A stretch of DNA of 64,000 bases. Source: Tupaia tana. Lineage: Eukaryota; Chordata; Mammalia; Scandentia; Tupaiidae. Where the stretch lies: positions 462,333 through 526,332 of the forward strand of contig JAKSZU010000137.1 of the NCBI GenBank assembly GCA_026018925.1, written 5' to 3'. Shown piece after piece: positions 40,901 through 54,500 of the stretch; the first letter of the stretch is position 1; each line of letters begins with the position of its first letter. Under the pieces are notes generated by a model. The model saw only the letters and a list, made by a program, of their open reading frames with translations, was not told the origin of the DNA and ran no database searches. The position numbers and the translations under genes were made by a program.

Positions 40901-43900
40901 TTCCCTTGTTAACACCTAGCTCTCCTTCTCCCCCCAGACTGTCCAGGACTGCCAGAAGGCAATAGGCTCTCCTGTAAGCCTCTGGCCAGCAAGGGGACAC
41001 TGGGGGAGGGTCACCTCTGACGCCCCACCTCACATCCAGACAGCCAGGCCCCAGACTCCACCTTCTAGGTAGGTAGCCAGGATTTCCTTGAGGCGGTTTT
41101 TTTTTTATCTCTTGAATCCCCTGCATTCCCTTGTTAACACCTAGCTCTCCTTCTCCCCCCAGACTGTCCAGGACTGCCAGAAGGCAATAGGCTCTCCTGC
41201 AAGCCTCTGGCCGGCAAGGGACACTGAGGGAGGATCACCTCTGAGCCCCACCTCACTTCCAGACCCCCAGGCCCCAGACTCCACCTTCTAGACTATCCAG
41301 GACTGCCAGAAGGCAATAGGCTCTCCTGCAAGCCTCTGGCCGGCAAGGGACACTGAGGGAGGGTCACCTCTGACCCCCACCTCACTTCCAGAACCCCAGG
41401 CCCCAGACTCCACCTTCTATACTATCCAGGACTGCCAGAAGGCAATAGGCTCTCCTGCAAGCCTCTGGCCAGCAAGGGACACTGAGGGAGGGTCACCTCT
41501 GACCCCTACCTCACTTCCAGACCCCCAGGCCCCAGACTCCACCTTCTAGACTATCCAGGACTGCCAGAAGGCAATAGGCTCTCCTGCAAGCCTCTGGCCG
41601 GCAAGGGACACTGAGGGAGGGTCACGTCTGACCCCCACCTCACTTCCCGACCCCCAGGCCCCAGACTCCACCTCCTAGGTAGGTAGCCAGGATTTCCTTG
41701 AGGCGGTTTTTATTTCTCTCTTGAAACCCCTGCATTCCCTTGTTAACACCTAGCTCTCCTTCTCCCCCCATACTGTCCAGGACTGCCAGAAGGCAATAGG
41801 CTCTCCTGCAAGCCTCTGGCCGGCAAGGGACATTGGGGGAGGGTCACCTCTGACACCCACCTCACTTACAGACCCTCAGGCCCCAGACTCCCACCTTCTA
41901 GGTAGGTAGCCAGGATTTCCTTGAGGCGGTTTTTTTTTCTCTCTTGACACCCCTGCATTCCCTTGTTAACACCTAGCTCTCCTTCTCCCCCCACACTGTC
42001 CAGGACTGCCAGAAGGCAATAGGCTATCCTGCAAGCCTCTGGCCGGCAAGGGACACTGAGGAAGGATCACCTCTGACCCCCACCTCACTTCCAGACCCCC
42101 AGGCCCCAGACTCCACCTTCTAGACTATCCAGGACTGTCAGAAGGCAATAGGCTCTCCTGCAAGCCTCTAGCCGGCAAGGGACACTGAGGGAGGGTCACC
42201 TCTGACCCCCACCTGATTTCCAGACCCCCAGGCCCCAGACTCCACCTTCTATACTATCCAGGACTGCCAGAAGGCAATAGGCTCTCCTGCAAGCCTCTGG
42301 CCAGCAAGGGACACTGAGGGAGGGTCACCTCTGACCCCCACCTCAGTTCCAGACCCCCAGGACCCAGACTCCACCTTCTAGACTATCCAGGACTTCCAGA
42401 AGGCAATAGGCTCTCCTGCAAGCCTCTGGCCGTCAAGGGACACTGAGGGAGGGTCACCTCTGACCCCCACCTCACTTCCAGACCCCCAGGCCCCAGACTC
42501 CACCTTCTAGGTAGGTAGCCAGGATTTCCTTGAGGCTTTTTTTTTTTCTCTCCTGAAACCCCTGCATTCCCTTGTTAACACCTAGCTCTCCTTCTCCACC
42601 CATACTGTCCAGGACTGCCAGAAGGCAATAGGCTCTCCTGCAAACCTCTGGCCGGCAAGGGACACTGAGGGAGCGTCACCTCTGACCCCCACCTCACTTC
42701 CAGACCCCCAGGCCCCAGACTCCACCTTCTAGACTATCCAGGACTGCCAGAAGGCAATAGGCTCTCCTGCAAGCCTCTGGCCAGCAAGGGACACTGAGGG
42801 AGGGTCACCTCTGACCCCCCACCTCACTTCCAGACCCCCAGGCCCCAGACTCCACCTTCTAGACTGTCCAGGACTGCCAGAAGGCAATAGGCTCTCCTGC
42901 AAGCCTCTGGCCGGCAAGGGACACTGAGGGAGGGTCACCTCTGACCCCCAACTCACTTCCCGTCCCCAGGCCCCAGACTCCACCTTGTAGGTAGGTAGCC
43001 AGGATTTCCTTGAGGCCCTTTTTTTTTCAATGTTGAAACCCCTGCATTCCCTTGTTAACACCTAGCTCTCCTTCTCCCCCCAGACTGTCCAGGACTGCCA
43101 GAAGGCAATAGGCTCTCCTGCAAGCCTCTGGCCGGCAAGGGACACTGAGGGAGGGTCACCTCTGACCCCCACCTCACTTCCAGACCCCCAGGCCCCAGAC
43201 TCCACCTTCTAGGTAGGTAGCCAGGATTTCCTTGAGGCGGTTTTTTTTTTTCTCTCTTGAAACCCCTGCATTCCCTTGTTAACACCTAGCTCTCCTTCTC
43301 ACCCCAGACTGTCCAGGACTGCCAGAAGGCAATAGGCTCTCCTGCAAGCCTCTGGCCAGCAAGGGACACTGAGGAAGTGTCACCTCTGACCCCCACCTCA
43401 CTTCCACACCCCCAGGCCCCTGACTCCACCTTCTAGACTATCCAGGACTGCCAGAAGGCAATAGGCTCTCCTGCAAGCCTCTGGCCGGCAAGGGACACTG
43501 AGGGAGGGTCACCTCTGACCCCACCTCACTTCCCGACCCCCAGGCCCCAGACTCCACCTTCTAGGTAGGTAGCCAGGATTTCCTTGAGGCGGTTTTTTTT
43601 TTCTCTCTTGAAACCCCTGCATTCTCTTGTTAACACCTAGCTCTCCTTCTCCCCCCACACTGTCCAGGACTACTAGAAGGCAATAGGCTCTCCTGCAAGT
43701 CTCTGGCCGGCAAGGGACAATGAGGAAGGATCACCTCTGACCCCCACCTCACTTCCAGACCCCCAGGCCCCAGACTCCACCTTCTAGACTATCCAGGACT
43801 GCCAGAAGGCAATAGGCTCTCCTGCAAGCCTCTGGCCGGCAAGGGACACTGAGGGAGGGTCACCTCTGACCCCCACCTCACTTCCAGACCCCCAGGCCCC

Positions 43901-45540
43901 AGACTCCACCTTCTATACTATCCAGGACTGCCAGAAGTCAATAGGCTCTCCTTTAAGCCTCTGGCCAGCAAGGGACACTGAGGGAGTGTCACCTCTGACC
44001 CCCACCTCACTTCCAGACCCCCAGGCCCCAGACTCCACCTTCTAGACTATCCAGGACTTCCAGAAGGCAATAGGCTCTCCTGCAAGCCTCTGGCCGTCAA
44101 GGGACACTGAGGGAGGGTCACCTCTGACCCCCACCTCACTTCCCGACCCCCAGGTCCCAGACTCCACCTTCTAGGTAGGTAGCCAGGATTTCCTTGAGTC
44201 GGTTTTTTTTTCTCTCTTGAAACCCCTGCATTCCCTTGTTAACACCTAGCTCTCCTTCTCCCCCCAGACTGTCCAGGAGTGCCAAAAGGCAATAGGCTCT
44301 CCTGGAAGCCTCTGGCCGGCAAGGGACACTGAGGGAGGGTCACCTCTGACCCCCACCTCACTGCCAGACCCCCAGGCCCCAGACTCCACCTTCTAGGTAG
44401 GTAGCCAGGATTTCCTTGAGGCTTTTTTTTTCTCTCCTGAAACCCGTGCATTCCCTTGTTAACACCTAGCTCTCCTTCTCCCCCCATACTGTCCAGGACT
44501 GCCAGAAAGCAATAGGCTCTCCTGCAAACCTCTGGCCGGCAAGGGACACTGAGGGAGGGTCACCTCTGACCCCCACCTCACTTCCAGACCCCCAGGCCCC
44601 AGACTCCACCTTCTAGACTATCCAGGACTGCCAGAAGGCAATAGGCTCTCCTGCAAGCCTCTGGCCGGCAAGGGACACTGAGGGAGGGTCACCTCTGACC
44701 CCCACCTCACTTCCAGACCCCCAGGCCCCAGACTCCACCTTCTAGACTATCCAGGACTGCCAGAAGGCAATAGGCTCTCCTGCAAGCCTCTGGCCAGCAA
44801 GGGACACTGAGGGAGGGTCACCTCTGACCCCCACCTCACTTCCAGACCCCCAGGCCCCAGACTCCACCTTCTAGACTATCCAGGACTGCCAGAAGGCAAT
44901 AGGCTCTCCTGCAAGCCTCTGGCCGTCAAGGGACACTGAGGGAGGGTCACCTCTGACCCCCACCTCACTTCCCGTCCCCAGGCCCAAGACTCCACCTTGT
45001 AGGTAGGTAGCCAGGATTTCCTTGAGGCGGTTTTTTTTTCAATCTTGAAACCCCTGCATTCCCTTGTTAACACCTAGCTCTCCTTCTCCCCCCAGACTGT
45101 CCAGGACTGCCAGAAGGCAATAGGCTCTCCTGCAAGCCTCTGGCTGGCAAGGGACACTGAGGGAGGGTCACCTCTGACCCCCACCTCACTTCCAGACCCC
45201 CAGGCCCCAGACTCCACCTTCTAGGTAGGTAACCATGATTTCCTTGAGTCGGTTTTTTTTTCTCTCTTGAAACCCCTGCATTCCCTTGTTAACACCTAGC
45301 TCTCCTTCTCCCCCCACACTGTCCAGGACTGCCAGAAGGCAATAGGCTCTCCTGCAAGCCTCTGGCCGGCAAGGGACACTGGGGGAGGGTCACCTCTGAC
45401 CCCCACCTCACTTCCAGACCCTCAGGCCCCAGACTCCACCTTCTAGGTAGGTAGCCAGGATTTCCTTGAGGCGGTTTTTTTTTTTCTCTCTTGAAACCCC
45501 TGCATTCCCTTGTTAACACCTAGCTCTCCTTCTCCCCCCA
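34570..45540 (+). repeat. Copy 1 of the ~10.97-kb tandem duplication
   Basis: The run code from 34960 (2,1,3,2,1,4,3,1,2,2,1,4,1,4,1,2,1,4,1,4,3,1,2,4,1,4,1,1) is repeated from 45928 with only the 2,2,1 trio missing. Shared private markers include a 15-T run (about 35562 and 46532), donor ATAGGT (40494 and 50543), T-run TCAATCTTG variants, and ACTACTAGAAGG (about 43668 and 53708). The right end coincides exactly with the end of an intron-like module. Confidence 0.92.
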
Positions 45541-48500
45541 GACTATCCAGGACTGCCAGAAGGCAATAGGCTCTCCTGCAAGCCTCTGGCCGGCAAGGGA
45601 CACTGAGGGAGGGTCACCTCTGACCCCCACCTCACTTCCAGACCCCCGGGCCCCAGACTCCACCTTCTAGACTATCCAGGACTGCCAGAAGGCAATAGGC
45701 TCTCCTGCAAGCCTCTGGCCAGCAAGGGACACTGAGGGAGGGTCACCTCTGACCCCCACCACACTTCCAGACCCCCAGGCCCCAGACTCCACCTTCTAGA
45801 CTATCCAGGACTGCCAGAAGGCAATAGGCTCTCCTGCAAGCCTCTGGCCGGTAAGGGACACTGAGGGAGGGTCACCTCTGACCCCCACCTCACTTCCCGA
45901 CCCCCGGACCCAGACTCCACCTTCTAGGTAGGTAGCCAGGATTTCCTTGAGGCGGTTTTTTTTTTCTCTCTTGAAACCCCTGCATTCCCTTGTTAACACC
46001 TAGCTCTCCTTCTCCCCCCAGACTGTCCAGGACTGCCAGAAGGCAATAGGCTCTCCTGCAAGCCTCTGGCCGGCAAGGGACACTGAGGGAGGGTCACCTC
46101 TGACCCCCACCTCACTTCCAGACCCCCAGGCCCCAGACTCCACCTTCTAGACTATCCAGGACTGCCAGAAAGCAATAGGCTCTCCTGCAAGCCTCTGGCC
46201 AGCAAGGGACACTGAGCGAGGGTCACCTCTGACCCCCACCTCACTTCCAGACCCCCAGGCCCCAGACTCCACCTTCTAGGTAGGTAGCCAGGATTTCCTT
46301 CAGGCGGTTTTTTTTTTTCTCTCCTGAAACCCCTGCATTCCCTTGTTAACACCTAGCTCTCCTTCTCCCCCCAGACTGTCCAGGACGGCCAGAAGGCAAT
46401 AGGCTCTCCTGCAAGACTCTGGCCGGCAAGGGACACTGAGGGAGGGTCACCTCTGACCCCCACCTCACTTCCAGACCCCCAGGCCACAGACTCCACCTTC
46501 TAGGTAGGTAGCCAAAATTTCCTTGAGGCGGTTTTTTTTTTTTTTTCTCTCTTGAAACCCCTGCATTCCCTTGTTAACACCTAGCTCTCCTTCTCCCCCG
46601 AGACTGTCCAGGACTGCCAGAAGGCAATAGGCTCTCCTGCAAGCCTCTGGCCGGCAAGGAACACTGAGGGAGGGTCACCTCTGACCCCCACCTCACTTCC
46701 TGTCCCCCAGGCCCCAGACTCCACCTTCTAGACTATCCAGGACTGCCAGAAGGCAATAAGCTCTCCTGCAAGCCTCTGGCCGGCAAGGGACACTGAGGGA
46801 GGGTCACCTCTGACCCCCACCTCACTTCCAGACCCCCAGGCCCCAGACTCCACCTTCTAGACTATCCAGGACTGCCAGAAGGCAATAGGCTCTCCTGCAA
46901 GCCTATGGCCGGCAAGGGACACTGAGGGAGGGTCACCTCTGACCCCCACCTCAGTTCCAGACCCCCAGGCCCCAGTCTCCACCTTCTAGGTAGGTAGCCA
47001 GGATTTCCTTGAGGCTTTTTTTTTTTCTCTCTTGAAACCCCTGCATTCCCTTGTTAACACCTAGCTCTCCTTCTCTCCCCAGACTGTCCAGGACTGCCAG
47101 AAGGCAATAGGCTCTCCTGCAAGCCTCTGGCCGGCAAGGGACACTGAGGGAGGGTCACCTCTGACCCCCACCTCACTTCCAGACACCGAGGCCCCAGACT
47201 CCACCTTCTAGACTATCCAGGACTGCCATAAGGCAAAAGTCTCTCCTGCAAGCCTCTGGCCGGCAAGGGACACTGAGCGAGGGTCACCTCTGACCCCCAC
47301 CTCACTTCCAGACCCCCAGGCCCCAGACTCCACCTTCTAGGTAGGTAGCCAGGATTTCCTTCAGGCGGTTTTTTTTTTTCTCTCTTGAAACCCCTGCATT
47401 CCCTTGTTAACACCTAGCTCTCCTTCTCCCCCCAGACTGTCCAGGACGGCCAGAAGGCAATAGGCTCTCCTGCAAGACTCTGGCCGGCAAGGGACACTGA
47501 GGGAGGGTCACCTCTGACCCCCACCTCACTTCCAGACCCCCAGGCCCCAGACTCCACCTTCTAGGTAGGTAGCCAAAATTTCCTTGAGGCGGTTTTTTTT
47601 TTTTCTCTCTTGAAACCCCTGCATTCCCTTGTTAACACCTAGCTCTCCTTCTCCCCCCAGACTGTCCAGGACTGCCAGAAGGCAATAGGTTCTCCTGCAA
47701 GCCTCTGGCCGGCAAGGGACACTGAGGGAGTGTCACCTCTGACCCCCACCTCACTTCCAGCCCTCCAGGCCCCAGACTCCACCTTCTAAACTATCCAGGA
47801 CTGCCAGAAGGCAATAGGCTCTCCGGCAAGCCTCTGGCCGGCAAGGGACACTGAGGGAGGGTCACCTCTGACCCCCACCTCACTTCCAGACCCCCAGGCC
47901 CCAGACTCCACCTTCTAGACTATCCAGGACTGCCAGAAGGCAATAGGCTCTCCTGCAAGCCTCTGGCCAGCAAGGGACACTGAGGGAGGGTCACCTCTGA
48001 CCCCCACCTCACTTCCAGACCCCCAGGCCCCAGACTCCACCTTCTAGACTATCCAGGACTGCCAGAAGGCACTAGGCTCTCCTGCAAGCCTCTGGCCGGT
48101 AAGGGACACTGAGGGAGGGTCACCTCTGACCACCACCTCACTTCCCAACCCCCAGGCCCCAGACTCCACGTTCTAGGTAGGTAGCCAGGATTTCCTTGAG
48201 GCGGTTTTTTTTTTTCTCTCTTGAAACCCCTGCATTCCCTTGTTAACACCTAGCTCTCCTTCTCTCCCCAGACTGTCCAGGACTGCCAGAAGGCAATAGG
48301 CTCTAATGCAAGCCTCTGGCCGGCAAGGGACACTGAGGGAGCGTCACCTCTGACCCCCACCTCACTTCCAGACCCCCAGGTCCCAGACTCCACATTCTAG
48401 ACTATCCAGGACTGCCAGAAGGCAATAGGCTCTCCTGCAAGCCTCTGGCCGCCAAGGGACACTGAGGGAGGGTCACCTCTGACCCCCACCTCACTTCCAG

Positions 48501-51500
48501 ACCCCCAGGCCCCAGACTCCACCTTCTAGACTATCCAGGACTGCCAGAAGGCAATAGGATCTCCTGCAAGCCTCTGGCCGGCAAGGGACACTGAGGGAGG
48601 GTCACCTCTGACCCCCACCTCACTTCCAGACCCCCAGGCCCCAGACTCCACCTTCTAGGTAGGTAGCCAGGATATCCTTGAGGCGGTTTTTTTTTCTCTC
48701 TTGAAACCCCTGCATTCCCTTGTTAACACCTAGCTCTCCTTCTCCCCCCAGACAGTCCAGGACTGCCAGAAGGCAATAGGCTCTCCTGCAAGCCTCTGGC
48801 CGGCAAGGGACACTGAGGGAGGGTCACCTCTGACCCCCACCTCACTTCCCGACCCCCAGGCCCCAGACTCCACATTCTAGGTAGGTAGCCAGGATTTCAT
48901 TGATGCGGTTTTTTTTTTCTCTCTTGAAACCCCTGCATTCCCTTGTTAACACCGAGCTCTCCTTCTCCCCCCAGACTGTCCAGGACGGCCAGAAGGCAAT
49001 AGGCTCTCCTGCAAGCCTCTGGCCGGCAAGGGACACTGAGGGAGGGTCACCTCTGACCCCCACCTCACTTCCAGACCCCAAGGCCCCAGACTCCACCTTC
49101 TAGACTATCCAGGACTGCCAGAAGGCAATAGGCTCTCCTGTAAGCCTCTGGCCGGCAAGGGACACTGAGGGAGGGTCACCTCTCACCCCCTCCTCACTTC
49201 CAGAACCCCAGGCCCCAGACTCCACCTTCTAGACTATCCAGGACTGCAGGAAGGCAATAGGCTCTCCTGCAAGCCTCTGGCCAGCAAGGGACACTGAGGG
49301 AGTGTCACCTCTGACCCCCACCTCACTTCCAGACCCCCAGGCCACAGACTCCACCTTCTAGACTATCCAGGACTGCCAGAAGGCAATAGGCTCTCCTGCA
49401 AGCCTCTGGCCGGCAAGGGACACTGAGGGAGGGTCACCACTGACCCCCACCTCACTTCCAGACCCCCAGGCCCCAGACTCCACCTTCTAGGTAGGTAGCC
49501 AGGATATTCTTGAGGCGGTTTTTTTTTCTCTCTTGAAACCCCTGCATTCCCTTGTTAACACCTAGCTCTCCTTCTCCCCCCAGACAGTCCAGGACTGCCA
49601 GAAGGCAATAGGCTCTCCTGCAAGCCTCTGGCCGGCAAGGGACACTGAGGGAGGGTCACCTCTGACCCCCACCTCACTTCCCGACCCCCAGGCCCCAGAC
49701 TCCACATTCTAGGTAGGTAGCCAGGATTTCCTTGATGCGGTTTTTTTTTCTCTCTTGAAACCCATGCATTCCCTTGTTAACACCTAGCTCTCCTTCTCCC
49801 CCCAGACTGTCCAGGACTGCCAGAAGGCAATAGGCTCTCCTGCAAGCCTCTGGCCGGCAAGGGACACTGAGGGAGTGTCACCTCTGACCCCCACCTCACT
49901 TCCAGCCCTCCAGGCCCCAGACTCCACCTTCTAAACTATCCAGGACTGCCAGAAGGCAATAGGCTCTCCTGCAAGCCTCTGGCCGGCAAGGGACACTGAG
50001 GGAGGGTCACCTCTGACCCCCACCTCACTTCCAGACCCCCAGGCCCCAGACTCCACCTTCTAGACTATCCAGGACTGCCAGAAGGCAATAGGCTCTCCTG
50101 CAAGCCTCTGGCCAGCAAGGGACACTGAGGGAGGGTCACCTCTGACCCCCACCTCACTTCCAGACCCCCAGGCCCCAGACTCCAACTTCTAGACTATCCA
50201 GGACTGCCAGAAGGCTATAGGCTCTCCTGCAAGCCTCTGGCCGGCAAGGGACACTGATGGAGGGTCACCTTTGACCCCCACCTCACTTCCCGTCCCCAGG
50301 CCCCAGACTCCACCTTGTAGGTAGGTAGCCAGGATTTCCTTGAGGCGGTTTTTTTTTCAATCTTGAAACCCCTGCAATCCCTTGTTAATACCTAGCTTTC
50401 CTTCTCCCCCCAGACTGTCCAGGACTGCCAGAAGGCAATAGGCTCTCCTGCAAGCCTCCGGCCGGCAAGGGACACTGAGGGAGGGTCAGCTCTGACCCCC
50501 ACCTCACTTCCAGACCCCCAGGCCCCAGACTCCACCTTCTAGATAGGTAGCCAGGATTTCCTTGAGGCGGTTTTTTTTTCTCTCTTGAAACCCCTGCATT
50601 CCCTTGTTAACACCTAGCTCTCCTTCTCCCCCCAGACTGTCCAGGACTGCCAGAAGGCAATAGGCTCCCCTGTAAGCCTCTGGCCAGCAAGGGACACAGA
50701 AGTAGGGTCACTTCTGACCCCCACCTCACTTCCAGACCTCCAGGCCCCAGACTCCACCTTCTAGACTATCCAGGACTGCCAGTAGGCTATAGGCTCTCCT
50801 GCAAGCCTCTGGCCGGCAAAGGACACTGAGGGAGGGTCACCTCTGACCCCCACCTCACTTCCAGACCCCCAGGCCCCAGACTCCACCTTCTAGGTAGGTA
50901 GCCAGGATTTCCTTGAGGCGGTTTTTTTTCTCTCTTGAAACCCCTGCATTCCCTTGTTAACACCTAGCTCTCCTTCTCCCCCCAGACTGTCCAGGACTGC
51001 CAGAAGGCAATAGGCTCTCCTGTAAGCCTCTGGCCAGCAAGGGACACTGGGGGAGGGTCACCTCTGACGCCCACCTCACATCCAGACAGCCAGGCCCCAG
51101 ACTCCACCTTCTAGGTAGGTAGCCAGGATTTCCTTGAGGCGGTTTTTTTTTATCTCTTGAATCCCCTGCATTCCCTTGTTAACACCTAGCTCTCCTTCTC
51201 CCCCCAGACTGTCCAGGACTGCCAGAAGGCAATAGGCTCTCCTGCAAGCCTCTGGCCGGCAAGGGACACTGAGGGAGGATCACCTCTGAGCCCCACCTCA
51301 CTTCCAGACCCCCAGGCCCCAGACTCCACCTTCTAGACTATCCAGGACTGCCAGAAGGCAATAGGCTCTCCTGCAAGCCTCTGGCCGGCAAGGGACACTG
51401 AGGGAGGGTCACCTCTGACCCCCACCTCACTTCCAGAACCCCAGGCCCCAGACTCCACCTTCTATACTATCCAGGACTGCCAGAAGGCAATAGGCTCTCC

Positions 51501-54500
51501 TGCAAGCCTCTGGCCAGCAAGGGACACTGAGGGAGGGTCACCTCTGACCCCCACCTCACTTCCAGACCCCCAGGCCCCAGACTCCACCTTCTAGACTATC
51601 CAGGACTGCCAGAAGGCAATAGGCTCTCCTGCAAGCCTCTGGCCGGCAAGGGACACTGAGGGAGGGTCACGTCTGACCCCCACCTCACTTCCCGACCCCC
51701 AGGCCCCAGACTCCACCTCCTAGGTAGGTAGCCAGGATTTCCTTGAGGCGGTTTTTATTTCTCTCTTGAAACCCCTGCATTCCCTTGTTAACACCTAGCT
51801 CTCCTTCTCCCCCCATACTGTCCAGGACTGCCAGAAGGCAATAGGCTCTCCTGCAAGCCTCTGGCCGGCAAGGGACATTGGGGGAGGGTCACCTCTGACA
51901 CCCACCTCACTTACAGACCCTCAGGCCCCAGACTCCACCTTCTAGGTAGGTAGCCAGGATTTCCTTGAGGCGGTTTTTTTTTCTCTCTTGACACCCCTGC
52001 ATTCCCTTGTTAACACCTAGCTCTCCTTCTCCCCCCACACTGTCCAGGACTGCCAGAAGGCAATAGGCTATCCTGCAAGACTCTGGCCGGCAAGGGACAC
52101 TGAGGAAGGATCACCTCTGACCCCCACCTCACTTCCAGACCCCCAGGCCCCAGACTCCACCTTCTAGACTATCCAGGACTGTCAGAAGGCAATAGGCTCT
52201 CCTGCAAGCCTCTAGCCGGCAAGGGACACTGAGGGAGGGTCACCTCTGACCCCCACCTGATTTCCAGACCCCCAGGCCCCAGACTCCACCTTCTATACTA
52301 TCCAGGACTGCCAGAAGGCAATAGGCTCTCCTGCAAGCCTCTGGCCAGCAAGGGACACTGAGGGAGGGTCACCTCTGACCCCCACCTCAGTTCCAGACCC
52401 CCAGGACCCAGACTCCACCTTCTAGACTATCCAGGACTTCCAGAAGGCAATAGGCTCTCCTGCAAGCCTCTGGCCGTCAAGGGACACTGAGGGAGGGTCA
52501 CCTCTGACCCCCACCTCACTTCCAGACCCCCAGGCCCCAGACTCCACCTTCTAGGTAGGTAGCCAGGATTTCCTTGAGGCTTTTTTTTTTTCTCTCCTGA
52601 AACCCCTGCATTCCCTTGTTAACACCTAGCTCTCCTTCTCCACCCATACTGTCCAGGACTGCCAGAAGGCAATAGGCTCTCCTGCAAACCTCTGGCCGGC
52701 AAGGGACACTGAGGGAGCGTCACCTCTGACCCCCACCTCACTTCCAGACCCCCAGGCCCCAGACTCCACCTTCTAGACTATCCAGGACTGCCAGAAGGCA
52801 ATAGGCTCTCCTGCAAGCCTCTGGCCAGCAAGGGACACTGAGGGAGGGTCACCTCTGACCCCCACCTCACTTCCAGACCCCCAGGCCCCAGACTCCACCT
52901 TCTAGACTGTCCAGGACTGCCAGAAGGCAATAGGCTCTCCTGCAAGCCTCTGGCCGGCAAGGGACACTGAGGGAGGGTCACCTCTGACCCCCAACTCACT
53001 TCCCGTCCCCAGGCCCCAGACTCCACCTTGTAGGTAGGTAGCCAGGATTTCCTTGAGGCCCTTTTTTTTTCAATGTTGAAACCCCTGCATTCCCTTGTTA
53101 ACACCTAGCTCTCCTTCTCCCCCCAGACTGTCCAGGACTGCCAGAAGGCAATAGGCTCTCCTGCAAGCCTCTGGCCGGCAAGGGACACTGAGGGAGGGTC
53201 ACCTCTGACCCCCACCTCACTTCCAGACCCCCAGGCCCCAGACTCCACCTTCTAGGTAGGTAGCCAGGATTTCCTTGAGGCGGTTTTTTTTTCTCTCTTG
53301 AAACCCCTGCATTCCCTTGTTAACACCTAGCTCTCCTTCTCACCCCAGACTGTCCAGGACTGCCAGAAGGCAATAGGCTCTCCTGCAAGCCTCTGGCCAG
53401 CAAGGGACACTGAGGAAGTGTCACCTCTGACCCCCACCTCACTTCCACACCCCCAGGCCCCTGACTCCACCTTCTAGACTATCCAGGACTGCCAGAAGGC
53501 AATAGGCTCTCCTGCAAGCCTCTGGCCGGCAAGGGACACTGAGGGAGGGTCACCTCTGACCCCACCTCACTTCCCGACCCCCAGGCCCCAGACTCCACCT
53601 TCTAGGTAGGTAGCCAGGATTTCCTTGAGGCGGTTTTTTTTTCTCTCTTGAAACCCCTGCATTCTCTTGTTAACACCTAGCTCTCCTTCTCCCCCCACAC
53701 TGTCCAGGACTACTAGAAGGCAATAGGCTCTCCTGCAAGTCTCTGGCCGGCAAGGGACAATGAGGAAGGATCACCTCTGACCCCCACCTCACTTCCAGAC
53801 CCCCAGGCCCCAGACTCCACCTTCTAGACTATCCAGGACTGCCAGAAGGCAATAGGCTCTCCTGCAAGCCTCTGGCCGGCAAGGGACACTGAGGGAGGGT
53901 CACCTCTGACCCCCACCTCACTTCCAGACCCCCAGGCCCCAGACTCCACCTTCTATACTATCCAGGACTGCCAGAAGTCAATAGGCTCTCCTTTAAGCCT
54001 CTGGCCAGCAAGGGACACTGAGGGAGTGTCACCTCTGACCCCCACCTCACTTCCAGACCCCCAGGCCCCAGACTCCACCTTCTAGACTATCCAGGACTTC
54101 CAGAAGGCAATAGGCTCTCCTGCAAGCCTCTGGCCGTCAAGGGACACTGAGGGAGGGTCACCTCTGACCCCCACCTCACTTCCCGACCCCCAGGTCCCAG
54201 ACTCCACCTTCTAGGTAGGTAGCCAGGATTTCCTTGAGTCGGTTTTTTTTTCTCTCTTGAAACCCCTGCATTCCCTTGTTAACACCTAGCTCTCCTTCTC
54301 CCCCCAGACTGTCCAGGAGTGCCAAAAGGCAATAGGCTCTCCTGGAAGCCTCTGGCCGGCAAGGGACACTGAGGGAGGGTCACCTCTGACCCCCACCTCA
54401 CTGCCAGACCCCCAGGCCCCAGACTCCACCTTCTAGGTAGGTAGCCAGGATTTCCTTGAGGCTTTTTTTTTCTCTCCTGAAACCCGTGCATTCCCTTGTT

